Source: Trichomonas vaginalis G3 (Eukaryota > Parabasalia > Trichomonadida > Trichomonadidae). From it: DNA of 64,000 nt. Positions within the stretch are counted from its first letter, which is position 1. Each line of letters opens with the position of its first letter. Shown here piece by piece: positions 51,495-61,786 of the stretch. The stretch spans positions 2,562,705-2,626,704 of the forward strand of contig NC_067206.1 in the NCBI RefSeq assembly GCF_026262505.1. The letters are read 5' to 3'. The notes under the pieces were generated by a model. It did no database searches. It was not told the DNA's origin and saw only the letters and a list, made by a program, of their open reading frames with translations. A program made the position numbers and the translations under genes.

Positions 51495-52323
51495 TTATAT
51501 ATGAGACAATTCGAGATAAAAGTCATAGTACAATGGAATAAATATGTTCACACCAATTTGTTGTGAACCAAACTTGAAAGTCAGAGAAACTGTTACTTGG
51601 TTCGTAGAATTTAGAAGCAAAGTCATAAAAGTCCTTACCAATACATAGAAACTATTGTTGCTTGAACTGAAACTTGCATGACACATAACATTTTGAGGGT
51701 CAAAACACGTTTCTATAAAACTGTCAAATCTGCTGGTGGAAGTATAAATTGAAATGGACCATCTGGTGGTAATGGTTCGTTCTGGTTTAGTAACCGAAGA
51801 AATTGTGCCCAAGAACGTTTGTCTACTTTCCAAAATAAAAACTCTGTATCTCTTGGAGGTTAATTTCAATCTTTGAAATGAAACGGTGGAGTTCATCTTG
51901 TCATATTCTAGTTTCAGATAGTATGTTCCATTTAGTAAAGAGTCGTATTTTTCTTGAAATTCCCAATAATATTTGTTCATTTGAGTTTGAAAGTCATTTA
52001 GAGTTTTCTCAAGACTTTCGTCTGAACGAACTGTAAAGATCCTCATTTCGTCAAATTTGTCTATTAGACCATCATGACCTTTATACTGCCCATGAAAATA
52101 TACTGCGAACATAAATGCGTTAGTTCTATTTGAAAACAAAACTCTTCTAAATCCTATTGCCTTTGCATCTGAAGGACTTTGAAGCCAACGAATTGGATAG
52201 TCAAAACCTGTATATTCGGGATGAAATTTCTTCATCTGAAATAGTCCTACCAGCATTTGTAAAGATATAGTCTAACGGTTTTGTATCTGCTACTTTTGTT
52301 CTTTGTTTTTCAACCTGAAGCAT
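51495..52323 (-). pseudogene. Diverged paralogue of the minor structural protein (broken)
   Basis: The product begins MLQVEKQRTKVADTKPLDYI and has YTGFDYPIRWLQSPSDAKAI, clearly related to the proteins at 5895, 12424 and 56669 but with only moderate similarity. Element 3 thus holds two members of this family. The leader TTTTTACATATATTAA is of the core type. The left window edge cuts the start of the element 1 copy. It is broken. Confidence 0.55.
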
Positions 52324-52345
52324 TTAATATATGTAAAAATATATT

Positions 52346-52937
52346 GTTTTAAAATGGTATGCCATATAGCTTCTTGAATTTGTTAAGAAGTATTTGAACG
52401 TGTTTTCCATCTGTATCTCTAGTGTTTACATAAGCATAGCCTTCCTTAGTAAAATATACTTGTAATTTCCTATAGTTTTACGCCGGTATAAAAGTAGAAA
52501 GAGTCTGTTGTTCTTCGCTATAGTAGTAAAACTCAAACGTATGCTTGCCATAGTCTATAATTTCAATTGTTTCATCTTCTAGTTCGTCGACAAATTCGAA
52601 TACAATATCTCTAAATTTGCCTTTGTTCTTATTGTTTTCAGAACGAGTGACCCAACGTAAGTTTCAAGTCTATTGTCGTTTCTTATACGGTTTATATGGT
52701 CTACAAAAGGTAAATTGTTAGGATTCAGTATAAAATGAGTTGCAATGACAACATGTTAAGATAGCGTTTTCCACTCATCTTCATAATAGCATATCCGTTC
52801 ATTTCGCTCCCATTCGCTTAAAACTCTTTTTGTCTTTTTGTTTCTGACTTCAAATGACTCACAACAGTGAATTTCATATTTCTCATCTAAACAAACAAGT
52901 TTCCCAAACGGTCTTCTCCAACAAACTCAGCGTACAT
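52346..52937 (-). pseudogene. HNH homing-endonuclease-like gene (decayed)
   Basis: The decisive motif is VDHINRIRNDNRLE in the middle, the HNH core of NUMOD4/HNH nucleases. Before it are segments with CESFEVRNKKTKRVLSEWER. The end holds VYFTKEGYAYVNTRDTDGKH, and LLNKFKKLYGIPF closes the gene. It is broken. Short remnants of the same gene lie at about 36-120 and 52984-53075. Confidence 0.65.
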
Positions 52938-52979
52938 TTCAAATAAAATAAAAAAATATTTTTTTAAAAAATATATTGT

Positions 52980-53080
52980 TTTAAAATGGTATGCCATTTC
53001 ATATTTCTCATCTAACAAACAAGTTTCCTTCAACTTGAGGTTCTCCCAACAAACTCAGCGTACATTTCAAATAAAATAAA
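52980..53080. repeat. Second remnant of the HNH gene ends
   Basis: TTTAAAATGGTATGCCAT and CCAACAAACTCAGCG, the two ends of the HNH gene, recur here in short form, as in element 1 at 30-110. A few bases match polB sequence of element 1. Confidence 0.6.
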
Positions 53081-53095
53081 AAATATTTTTTTTCT

Positions 53096-53678
53096 TTACT
53101 TTACATAACCGCCTGCTGCCATAAGTCTTTTGACGCCAACCCATACCAGCTAATGAAGGTTGACTTGGTTTAGTTGGAAACTAAACTTTGGTTTTGGTTT
53201 ATCTTCTTCTATCGGTTTTTCTTCTTCTATCGGTTTTTCGTCACTTTTCGGTTCCTCTGACTTTACCCTACTTGCAGGAACAGTTGTGTCGTCAACATCT
53301 TCATAAATATCATATGCCATTTGTTTTTGTTTTCCTTTCAACTTTTTGTGTTTGTTGTAAAGTTTAGAATATTTCGACTCTAAGTCAATGAGATGTTCTA
53401 TAATGAACTGTTGGTCAGTGAAGTAAACTTTTCCATCTGTTGTCTCGAAAGCTCCTTCAGACTTCAATATTTTATTTGTGAGAGTCTGTTTCTTTTTTGA
53501 GATACTAGCCGTTCCATTTCTATGAAAAGTGACTTTGTAGTTAGGGTTTGTATTTCCAGACCTGGCACTTTCTATTATTGAATTTTTCTCTTCATCTGTA
53601 AGTTCTTTGACAGGTTTTGACAATGGTTCTGAACTTTTTGTTGTGTGTCAAATCTACCGTTTCAACTTCTTCGGTCAT
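53096..53678 (-). pseudogene. Lys/Glu-rich protein, element 3 copy (broken)
   Basis: This copy of 16175-16758 has a doubled PIEEEKPIEED-type repeat near the C-terminus. It is broken. Confidence 0.55.
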
Positions 53679-53696
53679 TTCATCTCAGTAAAAATT

Positions 53697-53847
53697 TTAG
53701 TTTGGTTTGTTTTTCAACTGGTGTTTAGGTTTTTTAAGTCGGTCTAAAACTTCCTGAGGTAAGGAAGAACTGACAACACGTTGTTGTAACTGCTGGAAGC
53801 CGACAAATCCATCTTGAACCCATTTGTCTCAATGCTGTATTGTTCAT
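53697..53847 (-). pseudogene. 50-residue basic protein, element 3 copy (broken)
   Basis: This is the copy of 16003-16155. It is broken. Confidence 0.45.
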
Positions 53848-53867
53848 TTTCATCTCAGTAAAAAACT

Positions 53868-54269
53868 TTACATTCCCCAAGTTTGAGGTGGTTGCGGTTG
53901 GTTATTGTTTACCCATTGTTGTGCATGGTTATATCCTCTGTTAAAGAATCTTTCACCTTGGTCCATATAGTGTCCTGCTTGGTTATAGTAGTCATTTGCT
54001 TTGTTATAATAGTTTCCTGCTTGTCTTCCTACATTGTCCATCCATCCTTGAACTTTTCCTCTTGTTTCAGGATTTGGAATAAGATTTGTTGCATCTCGTG
54101 CTACATCCCAACCTTTCTGTACAGTTTGTATAATAGGTTGTGCTTTCTCTTTAAGTATACCTAATGTACTCAAAATCTTCCTTCCAACTCCAAATACACC
54201 TCTGGCTATTGTTCCCACTGCGGGCAAAAATCTGGATGCAACTCCTGCTAATGCGCCAAATAAACCCAT
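53868..54269 (-). CDS. Small protein with fusion-peptide-like start, element 3 copy
   Basis: This 133-residue copy of 15585-15983 looks whole and is divergent from integrase by 18 bp. Confidence 0.72.
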   Translation of the reverse strand: MGLFGALAGVASRFLPAVGTIARGVFGVGRKILSTLGILKEKAQPIIQTVQKGWDVARDATNLIPNPETRGKVQGWMDNVGRQAGNYYNKANDYYNQAGHYMDQGERFFNRGYNHAQQWVNNNQPQPPQTWGM

Positions 54270-54287
54270 TTCTTATAGGATAAAAAA

Positions 54288-55248
54288 ATGACGAATCCAA
54301 ACAAGGACCCCTATGTTTCTAAAGCGACAAAAAAAGCACTCATGATAAAAATCTTTAGTTCAACACCAAATGCTTGGTTTATGGATATCTTGGAAAACAT
54401 TCCGAGAGTTAGAACAGATGGACCACCATACTGGCTAATATTTGTCGGTCAAAACACAAGATTACTGTGAAGCCATACCATTATGGTCCAAAAATATTTT
54501 AGATGTGAAAAACTGCTTTGACAATATTCGTTGACAAATACCATCCAACAAAACTGACATCTGACTGTGAAAGTTCTTTCAAATCAGATGATGTAAAAAA
54601 ACTATCTGCGTTCAAAAAATGTAAACCAATATTTCATTGTCGACCAAAACCATTCTGCTCTTGGTGTCATTGACGGTTGTATAAAAATGTTAAGAGACTT
54701 AAACCAACCACAAGGTGGTGAAGAATGAAATGTCATATGACGACAAATATAGACACTTCTCCATGGCAAAGATTGAGACAAGTTTTAAATATTTACAATA
54801 GCCGTAAACAAAAAGGTTTGGGAAACCACTCCCCGAAGAAATGAAAAACAACCCTGACTTAGAGAAAGACTATATATTTAATAATTTAGTCAAAAGAGAC
54901 AAACAAGAAAGAATGCCGGCTTTCAAACTTCAGAAAGGTGACAAAGTAAAAAATAGAAATACCTAAACGCGACCCATATGAAATACTATTGACTATGACA
55001 ACAATGGGAACCCGACAGGTACTCACATTCGTGTTCGTAAAAATAGAAGAAAGTATACAAGAGAATATTATGAAGTTTTAGGCAAACATGCAAAATGTAC
55101 AGACTGCAAGCAGAAGATAAAACTACTATTGTCAGACCTCGTTTCAAACTTGTCAAAGTTCAAGGTGGTATACTTTCAAAGACAGTTCTAACAAATATAT
55201 AAGACAACTCCTGACGAATATGCTAAAGAAGTTGAAAATGACGACTAA
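54288..55248 (+). pseudogene. Retroviral-type integrase, element 3 copy (broken)
   Basis: This is the copy of 14609-15567, the most decayed of the three. The catalytic motifs remain readable. Confidence 0.75.
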
Positions 55249-56651
55249 GCATTTCTAATACCATGCGTAAAACTGTCATGTAAGGTGGCATGTATTCTTT
55301 ACTTTGTCCCGTTGTTTGCGTATATCCCGAAACGCGATGTGTATGGTTTCCTCCTCCCTCAGTGTTACTCCAGTAACAATCTATAGCAAACTTAACGTTG
55401 TCTTTAACATCATATCCTTTACCTTTTGTCATTGCTGACCAATCCCAATATCTATGCTTATGCCAACCTGCTTTGAGATGTACTTAAATCTATGTAGTGA
55501 CTGTGCGCAGGTAAATTTTCACCTGAAATCGTTTACTTCACCTGTTTCCTTTGAAGAGTTTGCACAATACAAAAACCTGTCGACTATTTGAGTCCAAGTT
55601 CCAAAACCAAGTACTACTTCTGGTCTGGTAGAGTTCATTGACGTATAAATAGAGCCTATAGGATATATATGTTGAAGTATTTCTGTCTTTAATGTTTGAA
55701 GCTCTGTTTTGTCTGCTTTCTTGTCATATAAATCTTGAGCAGTGAATTTAATATTATGTTCATCCTTCATGACATAAACATCTTTACATCTAATGTTTTT
55801 CATCGTCGTTATGTCGTCATCCGATGTTAAACCTTGTGGAAAGTTAGGAGGTTTACAATATAATGCATCCCCACCAGTTTCTTCAACCGTTCCTTCAATA
55901 CTTTCTATAGCAACAGTTGTAAAACTTGTATGTGTATGAGTCTTATTTGCTTTCTTCTCTAACTCATCGTTAACATAAGTTTTATCTGCTTTAAGGTCTA
56001 AACATCCTGAAACCCATCTGTATCGGCTTTAGTTTTTAAAATCTTCGATGTCCATTCATGGTACCAGTCAACCCTTTTTTCATTTCGTTATCTTTTTCAT
56101 CCACATATTCCTTATCTGCTTTCTTCTCTAACTTACTAGCCACATATTCCTTATCCGCTTTCTTTCAAGGCTAACGTTTAAGTCTGTTATTTCAGATATA
56201 GAATGTGTATGAGTCTTTTTAGAATATTCGTTTTCAGCTCTTGTCACTTCACTTGACATTTTATTGTCAACATATTTTTTTGTCTGCTAGTTCAGGATGA
56301 GTATGTTCTTTTGTTGCATAAGCATTGTTAGCTCTTTCTTCTTCTTTTGCTATTGCATCGTCTACATATTCTTTGTCAGCTTTGTTGTCAACATCTGCTT
56401 TCAAAGAATTCATTTATAGGTTTCTCGTTTAAAGTTCCTTTTGTTGGATTTATACAGACAGTAATTTTCTTCTTGTCTTGAAACAGAAACTCATCTGTCA
56501 TTGGGTTTAATGTCAGTTTTAAGTTTCCTTCTTTCAATGACTCAGATATCTTAGAGTAGTTTGAAAAGTTTGTTGTGTTCTTATTTAGAGCTTGCACAAT
56601 GAGTTGTCGGTTGTGTTGTATTTCTCTTATGGAAGCAATATCTTTCGACAT
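55245..56651 (-). pseudogene. Phage-type tail-fibre-like protein, element 3 copy (broken)
   Basis: This copy has the long KADK shaft as in element 1, with small changes in the shaft (for example in the segment before EWTSKIL). It is broken. Confidence 0.7.
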
Positions 56652-56668
56652 TTTATTCTAGATAAAAT

Positions 56669-57518
56669 ATGCTTTCAATAGAAAAAGAAAATTCAAGAGT
56701 TGCTACAACTAAACCATTAGATGAACTTTTTACTAATGTCGGTCAAAAGTTTGAGACAGAGACCGTAAAGCATGAAGGCTATCGTTTTGACTACCCATTA
56801 AGATGGTTAAGAGACCCATCTGTCACAAAAGCTATTGGCTTTCGTAGAATGAAGTTCATTTCAGAAGCCATACATGGTTTCCCATTTACGGTCGGTTTTG
56901 AAGTTCGATACTATAACAAAGAAAAACGTATGTATGAGAAATTTGAACAGGGAAAACTTTTACAAGTTAGTTTGCTTGTAAACTTAGAAACAACTCTTCA
57001 AGCTTTTCAAGAAAAAATAAACGATATCTATATCGAATATGCAAACCAGTATAACATTGACGAAGGAGAGTACCATCTCGATATTATTTATGACAGGAAA
57101 AATGCAACTGTTAAAATCAATAGAATAGAAGACCTTGGAGAAAACGTTTATATTTCTACAAAATATAACAACTTGGCATGGTATAGATTTATGAGGATGT
57201 TAAATCAGCCTGCAGCATATCCAGTACACCCAGACTTTTATGAAGTCGAAAACCCTAATGGAACATATGAAAATGTTTTCGACCCAGCTGCTATTATTTG
57301 TTCATGCTTCATTTTCTGGCGCCCAAAACTCTTTCTTATGCTTGGCAAATGACTTTTACGAAAAACCTACAAAGTTATACGAACCACCAAGTGGAAGTAT
57401 TTCAGACTTTCAAGTATGGTTTACTACAGATGGAAGAAAAAGAATAATTCCATTATACCATGCGTTTTACTTAGAACTTAGTTTCATATACAACTACTAT
57501 CGAACGATAAAAATATAA
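56669..57518 (+). pseudogene. Candidate minor structural protein, element 3 copy (broken)
   Basis: This copy of 12424-13270 is nearly identical over its length. It is broken about once. Confidence 0.55.
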
Positions 57519-57521
57519 TTT

Positions 57522-57763
57522 TTAATACGGTTGAGGTGTTGGATTTGGTTGCCAACTAGACTGTGGTGCAGGTTCAGGCTGTTGTATAACAGGAGCTTGT
57601 TCTTCTGGTTCAGGGTCTTTAGGTATAATACCAACAAACTGACCTACTCTTTTTACCAATATTTTTGACTCCGTTCCAAATTCCTCTCCTACGGTTTTTA
57701 TTCCATTCCATATACCTCTTCCAACTCTTCTGAAGAAGTTTCCAATACTACTGAAGAAACCAT
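57522..57763 (-). pseudogene. 80-residue amphipathic protein, element 3 copy (broken)
   Basis: This copy of 12178-12420 differs in the first helix. It is broken. Confidence 0.55.
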
Positions 57764-57781
57764 TTTACTATATGTAAAAAT

Positions 57782-58144
57782 CTAATGTCCGCCTAGTCTC
57801 TTACGTTTCCTGTTGAGTTCCATAGCATTCTTTAACTGGAGCTCATACATTCTGTTTCTCCTCTGGTAGAAAACATATTCTGGGTCAACTCCTGTGTTCG
57901 CGTCATCTGCATAAAGTTGTTTATATCCCACCTCAGGGTTTGTATAAAACTCTTTCCATCTCATATTTGCATACCATGGTGGCAAACCTAACGCAGCGTC
58001 ATTTGACATGGCAGTTTGCATTTGTACATCTGTTGGCACTTGACCATAGTTTGCCATTGCAGTTTGTATTCTAACTTCATTTGGAATATTCTCTGGGTTT
58101 GGTTGTCCAGGTTGCTGTGCATTCGCTAAGTTCTGTGCGTCCAT
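57782..58144 (-). CDS. 120-residue conserved protein, element 3 copy
   Basis: This copy looks whole and matches element 2 in protein sequence. Confidence 0.7.
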   Translation of the reverse strand: MDAQNLANAQQPGQPNPENIPNEVRIQTAMANYGQVPTDVQMQTAMSNDAALGLPPWYANMRWKEFYTNPEVGYKQLYADDANTGVDPEYVFYQRRNRMYELQLKNAMELNRKRKRLGGH

Positions 58145-58167
58145 TTAATATTAGATAAAAATATCTC

Positions 58168-58299
58168 TTACGAGTACATATACTGAACATTTGCAGGCAT
58201 TGGTTCATCTTCATATTCTCTATATCTTTCTGCCACGTCAAATAAATAAATGACACAATGGAAAAAACCTAAAACAAGTAGTCCTATTTCAAACCACAT
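58168..58299 (-). CDS. 43-residue membrane protein, element 3 copy
   Basis: This copy of 11642-11773 is whole with small changes in the tail, although the methylase gene it overlaps is broken. Confidence 0.6.
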   Translation of the reverse strand: MWFEIGLLVLGFFHCVIYLFDVAERYREYEDEPMPANVQYMYS

Positions 58300-59101
58300 T
58301 TACTTACTAATAAAATTTCTTTGTTATGACACTTTCTCCAGTTTATAGGACCTCTCTCATATTCTATCTTGTCATATATAAACTCATAGTCATGTATGTC
58401 CTCTAACCATCTCATAACGGTTTCCAAACCACTTTTATCGGATGTAAAGTAAAAGCATGGATGGTTATGTATAACGTCTAAAGTTTCTAAAGAGTCTCTC
58501 AAGTCCAGTCTACTTGGTATTGAAAATCCCATGTGTTATAGAACGGCGGGTCCACTATAAAGAAAACATTTTCCTTGTCTTTATATTTTTCATACAACTC
58601 TGTCCAATGACATCTCACAAACTCTATACCCTCAATATATTTTTCTATGTCCTCTTTGAAAACATTTGTATAGTTAAGATATAAAACTTTTGACATAAGT
58701 GTTTCAATGTCATGAACTCTTATAGAACCACTATATAATAGTCTAGCAGATATACTATCCCAGTCTATATATTCTGCTTTTTTCAAAACCTCTCTCACAA
58801 TATTTTTCTTATCTAATGGTATACGTTCCATCTTACCTATAGGTATCTTTTCTTTTAACTCTTTCAATATTTTGTTAGTGTCTGGAATATGTTTGAGACG
58901 GTCCATATAGTTGTCGAAGTCATTGCATATAATCTTTGAGTCTGGGAATATTATATGGCACAAATGGGATATATAGAAACTTCCACCGAACAAATCTACA
59001 AATGTTAGACCATTCGGTAGTTTCTTAAGTTCTCTCAATATAATATCTTTACATCTACTCTTATTTCCAAAGAACGGTAACGGTGGTTTTGTAAAATTCA
59101 T
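58284..59101 (-). pseudogene. Dam-like DNA adenine methylase, element 3 copy (broken)
   Basis: This is the copy of 10839-11657. The motifs PFFGNKS, FVDLFGG and DPPFYNT are readable. It is broken. Confidence 0.85.
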
Positions 59102-59718
59102 TTATATATAATAATAAAAATGTTTTTACCTGAAAAGTGACAGAAAAGTGACAAAACATTTACGAAGAAATCATGAAAATTCAAGAGGGTAGAAAAGAGG
59201 TTAGAAAAGAGGTTAGATCTAACCTTCTACCCTAAATTATATTTTTGGGTCCTTTACACTCATTACGAAGAAGAAGTCTTGACAAAACATTTACGTTCAT
59301 GTTTGACAAAACATTTACGAAGAAGTCTTGAAAATTCAAGAGGTGAAAAAAGAGGTGAAAAAACAGGTGAGATCTCACCTCTTCACCTAAACATTATTTT
59401 TGTCTGATTTACACTCATTACGAAGAAGTCTTGACAAAACATGTACGTTCATGTTTGACAAAACATTTACGAAGAAATCATGACAAATTCAAGAGGGTAG
59501 AAAAGAGGTTAGAAAAGAGGTTAGATCTAACCTTCTACCCTAAATTATATTTTTGGTCATTTACACTCATTACGAAGAAGTCTTGACCAAACATGTACGT
59601 TCATGTTTGACAAAACATGAAAACATATATAATTTGTGAAAAGCGACACAAAAAAGTGTCACCGGCTGGTCGGCTTGGGGTTCGGTCCTCCTCTTGGGTC
59701 TTGGGAAAAATTTCTTAT
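59102..59718. repeat. Three GATC palindrome units, element 3 right end
   Basis: Palindromes at 59185-59234 (TTAG type), 59340-59390 (TGAG type) and 59493-59542 (TTAG type) alternate with spacers holding CTTCTTCGTAATGAGTGTAA-type sequence in reverse. The part at 59640-59718 (GTGTCACCGGCTGGTCGG) is GC-rich and unlike other parts. Confidence 0.8.
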
Positions 59719-59749
59719 GGGCTAGAGGGCGCAACGCGCCTGGAAGCCC
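59719..59749. repeat. Internal copy of a terminal repeat
   Basis: GGGCTAGAGGGC, the GGCGC-type hairpin, and CTGGAAGCCCT lie about 60 bp inside the true end. This is the hairpin type of the other end of element 2, so element 3 has both types in tandem at its right end. Confidence 0.8.
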
Positions 59750-59777
59750 TCCAAATATAAAACTTCATTTATAATAA

Positions 59778-59840
59778 TCATCTTCAGGGCTAGAAGGCAC
59801 GAAGTGCCCGGAACCCCCACTACCTTTTTTTTTTTTTTTT
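59778..59840. repeat. Terminal inverted repeat, right end of element 3
   Basis: The GGCAC-type hairpin followed by CCCACTACC and 16 T closes the element. Confidence 0.88.
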
Positions 59841-59846
59841 TCATCT
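59841..59846. repeat. Target-site duplication of element 3 (right copy)
   Basis: TCATCT matches 35253-35258. Confidence 0.8.
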
Positions 59847-60517
59847 TCATTAATTTTCAAATCAACTTTTCATAACATGAAAGATCAAATAACTGATTTC
59901 TCTTTAAAATCAAGTTTTAACTCAGTTACTCTATTAAACAGACAAAATACAATGATATTTATTAGCAATTTAACCAAAATAAAAATAATGATAAGAACAA
60001 TTTTTTTCAATTCATACTTTTAAAATAATGATATTAGCATGCCTGATATACATTATCTTATGTATGAATAAATGCATGAAATTGCCTCAGAAAACTTTTA
60101 TTGCATTAATTTTACCAAAAGGAAGTTAGTCTGATTTTTAAAAATATGTTAGAAAGAATCATATCATGTATGTAATAGCCATACATTGATATTTTCAATA
60201 TAGAATTAAGTTACATTCAGTGATATTTTCAATCTAAATAAAGCTATTTCATTTTCGTTTCACTGACTTAATTTATTAAAATTTTTAAAAACTGTGAAGA
60301 TTCAATTAGTCATTTCCTATTCAATGATAGATAAGTTGAAATCGAAATGCCAAAGATCGTCTTTTATTTAAAATACAATAGCATTTGACAGTTCAAGTGT
60401 TCCCTTAAAATAACTCAGATTATATGTTTATAAATAAGGCCAGATGAATCAATTTTTTTTTAGAACATAAAATTAATTGTGGAAGTGTAGTTTTTAAAAG
60501 AGACTATATAATCCATT
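59847..60517. other. Host intergenic DNA, no gene seen
   Basis: This is AT-rich DNA with no convincing frame. The last nine bases (60509-60517, TAATCCATT) are the left target duplication of the next transposon. Confidence 0.6.
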
Positions 60518-61574
60518 TAAGGGTTTCGTTTTGCGAAAAAAACGTACAATACGCAATTTCGCTAAAAAAACATTTAGCTAGCAATTTCGACCTTTGACTC
60601 CACTCAAGACGTTACTTTTTTAATTTTGCGGTATCATATTTTTGGAAAATCTTTATGAATATTATATAAAAAGTCTCTTTAATATCTATATTTCATATTT
60701 TTATCGATTTTTAAAGTTTTTGCGAAAAGTATTCAATTATTTTTGCTATTTGGTCGTGTAAATGTCAGATTTGCGACATTTTCTGATATGATATTCAGAT
60801 TCTACGTTGATAATAATGCTTATAGAACCCTCTTGCTATTGTGTCAAAATTGCGAAACCGATAGCAAAAATATCTCGCAATATCAAAATTGAGATATTGA
60901 GTGAATTATGCATTATAGAGATTAAAAATCTGATTTGTGAAAACATCTCATCAGTTTCTAGCTAATTCAAAAATCTTTACTATCTTATTCGATTAAAATG
61001 AAAAGGGAATAGTTTCATTATGCTTTAAATGACAGCCTTATAATATAATCATAGTTTTCGCTCAATATGCAGCATTTTTTTTTCGAAATCTATGGTCAAT
61101 ATCCTAAATACTGATTGCTTTGCATTCGTATCTCTTACATTTTCTATACCCACATCACTATTCATTGCTATTCCTATCTTTTTCATTTTTGTTTGTTTCT
61201 CATAATTTCTCAAAAAACACGATAACTTGATATTTGTAAATATCATACTTTATAACGTAAATAAGAACTTGACCTATTAAGAAAAGCAGTAATGAAAAGA
61301 AAATCTGAAATTCATAAAAATTACAAGTTTCTGATGACAATTAGCTTAATTAAACCAGGTACAAGATTATATAATTGTATTTTCTATCCAATTATCCATA
61401 TAATATCTTATCCAGAAAAAAAAACTTGATCAATACCAAATGATTTTTTAACTAGTAAATAAAGTATTTTCTTTACACATACATTGTATATCATAGTTTT
61501 TTTTTTTGGTTTCGCAAAACATCCAAAAACAAATATGCTATAAAAGTGACAATTTTAGCAAAACGAAATCCTTA
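60518..61574. mobile_element. Non-autonomous DNA transposon (MULE-like or MITE)
   Basis: The 1057-bp segment has inverted ends TAAGGGTTTCGTTTTGCGAA and TAAGGATTTCGTTTTGCTAA (two mismatches in about 21). It is flanked by ATCCATT on both sides, or nine bases if TAATCCATT is counted (60509-60517 and 61573-61581). A 7-9 bp duplication suits Mutator-like elements. No transposase frame is present; the 65-codon frame at 61049-61246 is not convincing. Confidence 0.65.
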
Positions 61575-61581
61575 ATCCATT

Positions 61582-61745
61582 ATGATTTTGTAACAACCAA
61601 CTAATAACTTAAATTATGATAATTTCAATAATTAGTTATTACTTCAGATAAAAGGGATCAAAGTATTGCCACTAAGACAAACAATTGTGAAAAACATAAA
61701 GAATATCGTGCACTTATAGAAGGATGTTGGCTCATTAAAGTATTC

Positions 61746-61748
<3 letters not shown>
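61582..61748. other. Host spacer before element 4
   Basis: A short AT-rich host segment ending at the A run of element 4. I see no gene in it. Confidence 0.6.

Positions 61749-61786
<38 letters not shown>

Larger units (their letters stand above)
35259..59840 (-). mobile_element. Maverick/Polinton element 3 (both ends present, with nested mariner)
   Basis: This 24.6-kb element has both ends, a TCATCT duplication and the methylase end on the right, opposite to element 2. The capsid, helicase and ATPase half is on the left, the integrase, fibre and methylase half on the right. No polB part is found. The accessory block (about 45.99-52.98 kb) carries KilA-N, two other unknown genes, a mariner, tandem arrays, a tRNA-like sequence, a paralogue of the minor structural gene and a decayed HNH gene. 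It carries eleven GATC-centred palindromic units not seen in the other elements. It is the most broken copy, with about thirty breaks; the candidate capsid gene is still whole. Confidence 0.95.

Noticed and set aside
35259-59840. LTR retrotransposon suggested by the integrase
   Set aside because: No LTRs, reverse transcriptase or gag are present; polB (in sister copies), packaging ATPase, capsid genes and 6-bp duplications identify a Maverick.
61049-61246. 65-codon frame inside the non-coding transposon
   Set aside because: It has no protein-like pattern, lies in AT-rich DNA and there is no leader.
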